This document shows positions 31,082-37,784 of a DNA stretch of 39,820 bases, one piece after another (position 1 is the first letter of the stretch; every line of letters starts with the position of its first letter). The DNA comes from Candidatus Izemoplasma sp. (lineage in GTDB: Bacteria > Bacillota_I > Bacilli_A > Izemoplasmatales > Izemoplasmataceae), in NCBI GenBank assembly GCA_021736205.1, contig JAIPGF010000012.1:1-39820 (forward strand), given 5' to 3'. A program made the translations under genes and the position numbers. The notes below the pieces were generated by a model that saw nothing but the letters and a program-made list of their open reading frames with translations, was not told where the DNA came from and searched no databases.

Positions 31082-31420
31082 ATGTTACTATATGCCTCAG
31101 TACTATTAATTGTGATTGGTCTTTATGGCTTGCTCACAAACAGAAATGTAATAAAAATAATTTTATCACTTAATGTATTAGAAATTGGCTTAAATATATT
31201 TATTATAACCGTTGGATTTTTAGACTTAGAAGAAGCAATCGCACCGATTATAACACTGCAACAACGCGCTAGTGTTATTGTTGTTGATCCCTTACCACAA
31301 GCACTTGTTTTAACAGCCATTGTGATTGGTGTTGGAACCACGGCTATTGGATTATCACTCGCAAAAAAAATGTATGATAAATATCACACATTTAACTTAG
31401 ATGAAATGGGGGAAGAATAA
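31082..31420 (+). CDS. mrpC: MrpC/MnhC-like (NuoK-like) subunit (MbxG position)
   Basis: A 112-residue, three-helix membrane protein homologous to MrpC/MnhC and to NuoK of complex I. Visible are LNVLEIGLNIFII (about 34-46), with the membrane Glu important for ion transfer in NuoK, and VDPLPQALVLTAIVIGVG (70-87), the DPLPQALVLTAIVI signature of MrpC. The frame opens three codons earlier with a GTG, but ATG 31082, behind GAGGAG in the end of the previous gene, is the likely start. It stops immediately before the first MrpD-like subunit. Confidence 0.92.
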   Translation: MLLYASVLLIVIGLYGLLTNRNVIKIILSLNVLEIGLNIFIITVGFLDLEEAIAPIITLQQRASVIVVDPLPQALVLTAIVIGVGTTAIGLSLAKKMYDKYHTFNLDEMGEE

Positions 31421-31421
31421 A

Positions 31422-32801
31422 ATGAGTATTGTATTATTAATCGCTGTTCCATTATTTTTTGCATTTTTAGGAATCATTTTAAAAAAAGCGGCGCCCTATT
31501 TCTTATTACTTGTCTCATTCTTTAATGTGTTAGCACTTGGTTTTATTTCTCAAGGAGCCATTGTAATCGGTGGTTATAGTTCCTTTTATGGAATACAACT
31601 CGTATTAAACTCGTATAGTCTAATTGGCCTGTATGTTGTTAATACATTATTCTTTGTCATTGTGGCTATAAATTGCTTTAAACACAAAAAATTAAGTCCG
31701 ATATTACTTATTTCTTTAGCAGGATTAAATGGCTTATTACTAACCAACGATTTATTTAACTTATTTGTCTTTATGGAAATTGCTGGTATCTCAGCTTACT
31801 TAATCACCACAACGACTAAAGACCCTAAATCAACCTTTAATTATTTAGTACTTGGAACCATTGGAAGTAGTTTTTATTTATTAGGACTCATCATTCTTTA
31901 TGCGATGTTTGGCGTTTTAAACATCCGCATACTAGGCAATATTATTGAAGGTGTTGTGACAAACAAAGCAGCTGTTGCCTTACCATTCTTATTTATCTTT
32001 ATTGGACTTGGTGTTGAGACAAAACTGTTACCCTTTAACTCTTGGGTAAAAGGCATATTAGGAAAATCTAACGCTCTGACAGGACCTCTTGTTGGTGCCG
32101 TATATGCATCAGCGTTCGCCTTTGTCTTTGGGAATTTACTGAGATACTTATTTGTCTTTAGTGAGTCGTTATTACTAATTGTCTCAATTTTATTAGTTGC
32201 AACCATTCTCATAGGTGAAGCAATGGCCTATGCCTCAACCAAAGTCAGAGAGATTTTACTCTTTAGTAGTATCGCTCAAGCTGGCGTTGCTGTGTTAGTC
32301 TTTGCCTTAGGTTATTATACATGGGGAACCATATTAATCGCTTTAAATGGATTTAGCAAACTGATTCTTTACTTAGTTGTTAATATTGCAGTTGATCAAG
32401 TAAAATCAGATGAGCTTTCAGCTTTAAAAGGACTATTTGTTAACAACAAATTAATTGGTGCTGGATTTAGCGTTGCTACATTAAGTATTTTAGGACTCCC
32501 TATCTTTGCTGGATTCATTGTTAAAATGAATATTTTAGTAGCGATGGCAAACACCCCTAAATTTTTCTTTGTTGGTGTTATCTTGCTTGCTAGTTTAATT
32601 GAAGGTATTTACTTTATTAAATTACTGATTAATTTCTGGTTTGAACAAGACCAAGCGCCACGGGTTAAATACAGTTATGTCGTTATTTATGTGACACTTG
32701 TTATTGCCCTTTTAATTACCGTGTTTGGTGTGTATCTAGAACCACTTAATTCAATTCATTCAACACTTAACTTAGTGAAAGGAGTGGTGATGCATGGCTA
32801 G
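31422..32801 (+). CDS. MrpD-like antiporter subunit 1 (MbxH position)
   Basis: A 459-residue protein with about 14 membrane helices, of the NuoL/M/N-MrpA/D family. It contains the paired charged residues of the proton path: Glu119 in FVFMEIAG and Lys201 in ETKLLPF. The usual sequence after that Lys, PLHxWLP, is altered to PFNSWVK (204-210), so His is replaced by Asn206 and the helix-breaking LP is lost, a change that may alter gating or ion choice. ATG 31422 is chosen (GGGGGAAG upstream); an in-frame ATG seven codons earlier lies inside the MrpC gene. It overlaps the second antiporter subunit by eight bases. Confidence 0.88.
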   Translation: MSIVLLIAVPLFFAFLGIILKKAAPYFLLLVSFFNVLALGFISQGAIVIGGYSSFYGIQLVLNSYSLIGLYVVNTLFFVIVAINCFKHKKLSPILLISLAGLNGLLLTNDLFNLFVFMEIAGISAYLITTTTKDPKSTFNYLVLGTIGSSFYLLGLIILYAMFGVLNIRILGNIIEGVVTNKAAVALPFLFIFIGLGVETKLLPFNSWVKGILGKSNALTGPLVGAVYASAFAFVFGNLLRYLFVFSESLLLIVSILLVATILIGEAMAYASTKVREILLFSSIAQAGVAVLVFALGYYTWGTILIALNGFSKLILYLVVNIAVDQVKSDELSALKGLFVNNKLIGAGFSVATLSILGLPIFAGFIVKMNILVAMANTPKFFFVGVILLASLIEGIYFIKLLINFWFEQDQAPRVKYSYVVIYVTLVIALLITVFGVYLEPLNSIHSTLNLVKGVVMHG

Positions 32802-34620
32802 TTTAGAACTCTTATTAATCTTTACATTAATCAGTGGTGTTATTGCCTATTTAGTAGGTAAAGTACACCCTAAAACAGGCTCTATCTTGACAATTATTGT
32901 CAGTGGGATTGTGTTTGCAAGTTTAGCTTACTTTGGTCTTAATGAACAATTACTTACTAAAGTTAGTTATCTACCTTATATATCCTTTATCCAAACACCA
33001 CTGGCTATCTTCTTTGGGGTACTTGTCTCATTTGTCTTTTTTATGGTGAGTTTCTTTAATCCATATTTTATTGATAAATATACGTATAAAGCAGTCTATT
33101 CATTATTATATCTGTTAAGTTTAGCCGGTATTATTGGTATATTCTTTACTGATAATTTCATGACACTCTTTTTCTTCTTTGAACTCGTTGTTTGGTCAAG
33201 TTTATTTTTAATTCCACTCGGTCGAGATGAAGAGGTATCTGTTTGGTACTTTGGATTTAGTGTGTTTGGAAGTTTTGCCTTACTTAGCGCAATATTATTG
33301 ATGCAAAGTGTTACAGGTACCTTTGATATTACAACCGGGTTACAAGCCGTTAGTGGGTTTAATCGACTAAGTGTCTTTATCTTATTGTTGATTGCCGCCT
33401 TTGCGAAATTAGGGGCTTTTCCACTGCATTATTGGTTACCTAAAGTTTTAACAGATTCGCCTGATCCTGTCACATCAATCTTTAGTGGTGGGTTAGAAAA
33501 ATTAGGCGCATTTATTGCTGTATTAGGACTTGTTAAACTTGTTCCAACCGGATTCTTCATTGATGTGATGGATATGTATTTAACTCATTATATCCTTGCC
33601 ATACTTGGTAGTTTAACCATTATCGGTGGAACCGTAATGGCGATTAGACAAGATGATGCGAAAAAATTACTTGCTTATTCATCGATGAGTAATGGTGGGT
33701 ATATTATTGTTGCCTTGAGTTTAGGATCAAGCGCTGGTATTAGTGGTGGATTATATCATATCATCGCCCACGCAATCGCTAGTACAGCAGCCTTCTTAGC
33801 AATTGGCGCTGTAGCACGACAAACAAATACAACCAAAATGAGCGAACTCGGTGGGATGCTTCATAAAATGCCGATTACTTATATGGTGTATCTTATTGCG
33901 ATTATTTCCATGGCAGGTATTCCGCCCATGGGAGGCTTTATCTCCAAATGGCTCATATTCCAAGGGGTCATTAATAAAGGCTTAATATTAGTCGCAGCTG
34001 CCACATTCTTTGGAAGTATTGGTAGTTTCTTGTATGTCTTTAGGCCACTTGCCGCGTTATTCTTAGGTCAAGAATTACCACAGTTTAAAGAAACAATTAA
34101 AGAAGCACCGATTGTGATGTTGATTCCGATGGTTATCTTAAGTTTACTTAATATAGTTACCGGAGTTTATCCAACAAATATATTAGCATATATTAATACA
34201 TTATTAGTTGATTTAAATATTGTACAGTTAGATATTACAAGATGGACAATTGTCGGGACAAACGGAACACTTAATCCAGCGTTAATTGCCGTCATGTTTG
34301 CCCTAGGTGTCTTTATTGCATTTATTATTTTTATCAGTTTGAAAAAATCACGAAAAGTTGAATTAATGGATACCTACACAGCAGCAAACTTTATTTACAC
34401 AGAAGAACTCCTTCATTATAGTGTTGATTTTTATGCACCAATTGAGCGACTCTATGAACCATATATACACTTTATGAAGAAATTTTATCAGGCACTGGCT
34501 AATAAAGTTCGTGAAGTTGGCGCACTTGTAAAATATTATATCTTTACAAGTAAACCAGAAGTTGCCACCTTCTTTATCATGCTTGTGATAGCAATTCTTT
34601 TATGGGGTGATCTCGTATGA
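32794..34620 (+). CDS. MrpD/NuoL-like antiporter subunit 2 with C-terminal arm (MbxH' position)
   Basis: A 608-residue protein with about 14 core helices plus a C-terminal extension. The ion-path residues are standard: Glu130 in FFFFELVVW, Lys205 in FAKLGAFPLHYWLP (203-216), and a further Lys in GGLEKLGAF. After about residue 500 comes a soluble or amphipathic stretch (YTAANFIYTEELLHYSVDF...) and a last membrane helix, reminiscent of the lateral arm of NuoL and HyfB. Two different MrpD-type subunits side by side are typical of Mbx (H and H') rather than Mbh, which has one. ATGA overlap with the NuoH-like gene. Confidence 0.88.
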   Translation: MASLELLLIFTLISGVIAYLVGKVHPKTGSILTIIVSGIVFASLAYFGLNEQLLTKVSYLPYISFIQTPLAIFFGVLVSFVFFMVSFFNPYFIDKYTYKAVYSLLYLLSLAGIIGIFFTDNFMTLFFFFELVVWSSLFLIPLGRDEEVSVWYFGFSVFGSFALLSAILLMQSVTGTFDITTGLQAVSGFNRLSVFILLLIAAFAKLGAFPLHYWLPKVLTDSPDPVTSIFSGGLEKLGAFIAVLGLVKLVPTGFFIDVMDMYLTHYILAILGSLTIIGGTVMAIRQDDAKKLLAYSSMSNGGYIIVALSLGSSAGISGGLYHIIAHAIASTAAFLAIGAVARQTNTTKMSELGGMLHKMPITYMVYLIAIISMAGIPPMGGFISKWLIFQGVINKGLILVAAATFFGSIGSFLYVFRPLAALFLGQELPQFKETIKEAPIVMLIPMVILSLLNIVTGVYPTNILAYINTLLVDLNIVQLDITRWTIVGTNGTLNPALIAVMFALGVFIAFIIFISLKKSRKVELMDTYTAANFIYTEELLHYSVDFYAPIERLYEPYIHFMKKFYQALANKVREVGALVKYYIFTSKPEVATFFIMLVIAILLWGDLV

Positions 34621-35522
34621 TGATAAATATATTAATTGGTTTTGGTGTTGCCTTATTTGGGTTTGTGCTACAAACCTCACTCGGTGGAATTAACCGTAAA
34701 ATAATCGGACGATTACAAAAACGTTATGGTCCAAAATGGTATCAAGAATTTTTAGATATCTTTAAACTACTGTCTAAACGCGCAATATCACATGGTTGGC
34801 TCTTTGACTTTGGAGTTATTATGGCACTCGGTGGAATTATCGCTACAGCCACATTTATGCCAGTTACAAACAGCATTGTGGCCTTTCCGAATTATGACAA
34901 CTTCTTCATCTTTGTTTACTTAATCGCTGTTGGGATGTTAGGAATGGCGATGAGTGCAAGCGGTAGTGGGAATCCATATGCCTCTATAGGCGTTATGCGT
35001 GCCCTTACAACCATGCTTGCGTATGAAGTTCCCTTTATGATTGTCATATTAACCATCATTAAACTAACAGGGACATCAAGCATCACCGGCATTGCCGAGT
35101 TTCAACAACTCGCCGGTAATAACTGGTTTATGATTGCCTTGCCACTTGGCTTTATTGTCAGTTTTATGGCATTGATGGGAATGCTAGGTAAAAAACCATT
35201 TGAAACCTACATTGCCCCTGCAGAAATTGCGAGTGGACCAATGGTTGAATATGGTGGTAAACAACTTGGTATGCTTTTTATCATGCATGAAATCACTGTT
35301 TTTATTGAAGTGAGTTTATTTGTTCACCTATTTCTTGGTGGGGCTGAAAATATCTTGATATTCTTACTTAAATATGCCGCTGTTTATACCCTTGTTAATT
35401 TAATATCAAATGTCTATGGTCGATTTAAAATTGATCAAGTCGTTAAGTTTTTCTATAAATGGCCACTATTATTGGCTATTGTTCAGGCAGTTATTGCCGT
35501 TTATTTAGGTTGGGTGATCTAA
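34617..35522 (+). CDS. NuoH/HycD-like membrane anchor subunit (MbxM position)
   Basis: A 301-residue protein with about eight membrane helices, homologous to NuoH, HycD and MbhM, which connects the peripheral redox arm to the ion-pumping membrane arm. RLQKRYGPKWYQEFLDIFKL (about 31-50) is the conserved cytoplasmic loop, and later RALTTMLAYEVPF and KPFETYIAPAEI carry the acidic residues lining the quinone-site-equivalent channel. It starts with two Met codons (34617 and 34620); either may be used. Its position between antiporter and redox subunits matches the Mbx gene order. Confidence 0.9.
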   Translation: MMINILIGFGVALFGFVLQTSLGGINRKIIGRLQKRYGPKWYQEFLDIFKLLSKRAISHGWLFDFGVIMALGGIIATATFMPVTNSIVAFPNYDNFFIFVYLIAVGMLGMAMSASGSGNPYASIGVMRALTTMLAYEVPFMIVILTIIKLTGTSSITGIAEFQQLAGNNWFMIALPLGFIVSFMALMGMLGKKPFETYIAPAEIASGPMVEYGGKQLGMLFIMHEITVFIEVSLFVHLFLGGAENILIFLLKYAAVYTLVNLISNVYGRFKIDQVVKFFYKWPLLLAIVQAVIAVYLGWVI

Positions 35523-35523
35523 G

Positions 35524-36093
35524 ATGAAATCAACAAAATTTAGTGAACTAACACAAGAACAAATTGACCGTAAATGGTGGGAAATCGGCGATTTCTTCAG
35601 ACGAAATTCCTTGTGGATGCTGATGTATTGTACAGGGTGTTGTGCCATTGAACTTCCACCAGCAATGACCAGTGCTTATGATATGGAACGTCTCGGTATG
35701 GGGCCAATGGCCACACCAAGACAAGCCGATGTCTTACTTGTCACTGGCTATTTATCATTAAAAACATTACGTCGTTTAATTTATACATACGAACAAATGT
35801 CAGAACCAAAATATATTGTTGGGTTTGGTAGTTGCACCATTAATGGTGGTATTTACCATGACTCACATGCCGTGATTAATCAATTAGACCGCTACATACC
35901 CGTTGATGTGTATGTTGCTGGGTGTATGCCAAACACAGAATCTGTGATGAATGGCTTTGTTGATTTAATGACGTTAATTAAAAATAAACAAGCCAATGGT
36001 TGGATCAAATACAAAGAAAATAACGATTGGTATAAGCAAAACCAAAAAGAGGCACTTGGGGAGGTCAAAATTAAAGATGAATTCCATGAATAA
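35524..36093 (+). CDS. NuoB/hydrogenase small-subunit-like Fe-S protein (MbxJ position)
   Basis: A 189-residue soluble subunit that carries the cluster nearest the active site (N2 or proximal [4Fe-4S]). Cysteines are C36, C39 and C40 in YCTGCCAIE, C104 in GSCTINGG and C134 in AGCMPNTE. The adjacent Cys pair C39-C40 is the NuoB-type feature, and C36 is the extra Cys in the hydrogenase-like CxxC spacing, so it combines both patterns. The usual PGCPPxPE loop around the last Cys is changed to AGCMPNTE. It starts one base after the NuoH-like gene and its end overlaps the NuoC-like gene. Confidence 0.9.
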   Translation: MKSTKFSELTQEQIDRKWWEIGDFFRRNSLWMLMYCTGCCAIELPPAMTSAYDMERLGMGPMATPRQADVLLVTGYLSLKTLRRLIYTYEQMSEPKYIVGFGSCTINGGIYHDSHAVINQLDRYIPVDVYVAGCMPNTESVMNGFVDLMTLIKNKQANGWIKYKENNDWYKQNQKEALGEVKIKDEFHE

Positions 36094-36667
36094 TGTTACA
36101 ACAATCAAAGAACTCGTCACGAAGAAGATTACTGTCTTAAAAGAAGAAGTGATTGATCAATACCAAGTCTCTTTTGAAGTAAAAAAGGATGATGTACATC
36201 ATTTATTATCTGTGTTAAAACAAGCAGGATGGCGGCAGTTATCTTATCTAAGCGCAGTTGATTGGATCGAAGATAATGAATTTGAACTGGTTTATATTGT
36301 CTTTAATTGGGAAAAACCTGTGCACATTCAAATCAGATGCCGTATTGATAGAAATGCCCCCACAATGGATACTATTTTACCAATTTATCCTGGGGCAAAA
36401 TACTATGAACGTGAAGCCCATGAATTTTTTGGCATTGCCTTTCCTGGCAATGATTCACACGAAAAACAACTTATCTTAGAAAACTGGGATGATATACCGC
36501 CACTGCGCAAAGACTTTGATCCAAAAGCTTACAGTGACGCACGCTTTCCCAAACGTGAGTATTCCAATGATCATGTGGAAATGAATGGTCAAAAAGAAAG
36601 TAAACAAGCAAAAAGAGAAGAACGTCGAACACATATTTTAGACCTCATTAAAGGAGGTAAAAAATAA
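36077..36667 (+). CDS. NuoC-like subunit (MbxK position)
   Basis: A 196-residue soluble subunit homologous to NuoC and MbhK, which scaffolds the NuoB- and NuoD-like proteins. YEREAHEFFGIAFPGN (about 114-129) is the ERExxDxFGIxF signature, and PPLRKDFDP follows. The C-terminal tail after about residue 165 is strongly charged and Lys/Arg/Glu-rich. The frame is open from 35996, inside the NuoB-like gene, but ATG 36077 is preferred: GGGAGG at about 36059-36064 precedes it, though 12 bases is a wide gap, and ATG 36086 is an alternative. Its end is abutted by the NuoD-like gene, whose ribosome site AAAGGAGG lies in its last codons. Confidence 0.85.
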   Translation: MNSMNNVTTIKELVTKKITVLKEEVIDQYQVSFEVKKDDVHHLLSVLKQAGWRQLSYLSAVDWIEDNEFELVYIVFNWEKPVHIQIRCRIDRNAPTMDTILPIYPGAKYYEREAHEFFGIAFPGNDSHEKQLILENWDDIPPLRKDFDPKAYSDARFPKREYSNDHVEMNGQKESKQAKREERRTHILDLIKGGKK

Positions 36668-37776
36668 TGCGAAAATTAAAATTATTTTTAGGACCCCAAC
36701 ATCCAGGAATGCATGGAAATGCAGCAATCCATATGTATGTTGAGGGTGATATTATTAAGAAATCCTATTTATTACCCGGTATGTTACATCGCGGCTTTGA
36801 AAAAGGCATGGAACGTCATTCCTTTGTCAATAATATTTCTTTGATTCCCCGTGTTTGCGTCGTTGAACCAGATATTAACGAACTCGCTTTTGCGATGGCC
36901 GTTGAAAAACTGGCTGATTTAAAAGTTCCTGAACGTGCAGAATGGATTCGTATGATTATTATGGAACTCGCTCGTATTTCAATTCATCTAATGGCCTATG
37001 GGGGTCTTGGTGGACCAACCGGTAACTATACATTAATGTACCATGCACACGCCGATAGAAATACCATCCTTGGCTTTTTCGAACGTATTACTGGACACCG
37101 TGTTTATCATCAATACATCGTTCCTGGTGGCGTTAGAAAAGATTTACCAAATGATGGAATTGAAGCAGATATCTTAGATTTTTTAACAGATTTAGAAAAT
37201 CGTTATGATGAATATCGTGACTTAGGAATTGAAAACCCTACACTCCTTGCACGTATTAAAGACACCATTTTATTACCAGAGGAAGTTGTTTGGGAACTTG
37301 GCGTTACCGGTATCGGAATGCGAAGTGCCGTCAATAAACCTTATGATATACGTAAAAAAATGCCTTATTGTAAGTATGATGAAGTAGAATTTAACGTACC
37401 AGTCAGTAATTATAGTGATGCGAGAAGTCGTGTTGATTTAAAATTAAAAGAAGTGGTACAGTCAATCAGAATCATTCGCCAATGTATAGACAAAATGCCT
37501 GAAGGTAAAGTCCGTGTACCCATTGCCCAGGGACAATCAATGCGTTGGACTGTTCCGAAAGGGCACGTTTATAGTGTAGTTGAGTCATCACGTGGAGAGT
37601 TTGGGTATTATATGGTCTCAAATGGTGGGACCCATCCCTACCGCGTAGGTGTACGAGGCGCAAGTTATCCACAAGGATTACTTGGTATTGAAAAATACAT
37701 GCCCGGAACACGCATCGATGATGCGGCTCTTTGGGTAGACACAATGGGTGTTTGTTCACCAGAAATTGACAGGTAG
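36667..37776 (+). CDS. NuoD/[NiFe]-hydrogenase large-subunit-like protein without the Ni-Fe ligand set (MbxL position)
   Basis: A 369-residue soluble catalytic-subunit homologue. It begins with the expected FLGPQHPGMHG and keeps ELARISIHLMAYGGLGGPTG and the KPYD-type region. Where [NiFe] enzymes have CxxC twice, it reads RVCVVEP (C64, E67) and VCSPEIDR (C363, E366): the first Cys of each pair stays and the second is Glu. It ends right at EIDR, so no C-terminal maturation peptide is present, as in NuoD. It therefore cannot carry a standard NiFe centre, and quinone chemistry is also unproven. Residual paired Cys are reminiscent of archaeal sulfur-reducing Mbx/Mbs, where the NiFe site is also incomplete. 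Confidence 0.9.
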   Translation: MRKLKLFLGPQHPGMHGNAAIHMYVEGDIIKKSYLLPGMLHRGFEKGMERHSFVNNISLIPRVCVVEPDINELAFAMAVEKLADLKVPERAEWIRMIIMELARISIHLMAYGGLGGPTGNYTLMYHAHADRNTILGFFERITGHRVYHQYIVPGGVRKDLPNDGIEADILDFLTDLENRYDEYRDLGIENPTLLARIKDTILLPEEVVWELGVTGIGMRSAVNKPYDIRKKMPYCKYDEVEFNVPVSNYSDARSRVDLKLKEVVQSIRIIRQCIDKMPEGKVRVPIAQGQSMRWTVPKGHVYSVVESSRGEFGYYMVSNGGTHPYRVGVRGASYPQGLLGIEKYMPGTRIDDAALWVDTMGVCSPEIDR

Positions 37777-37784
37777 GAGGACAT

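Noticed and set aside
36667-37776. Annotation as a [NiFe] hydrogenase large subunit
   Set aside because: Only one Cys of each CxxC remains and there is no C-terminal maturation peptide, so a NiFe centre is not expected.
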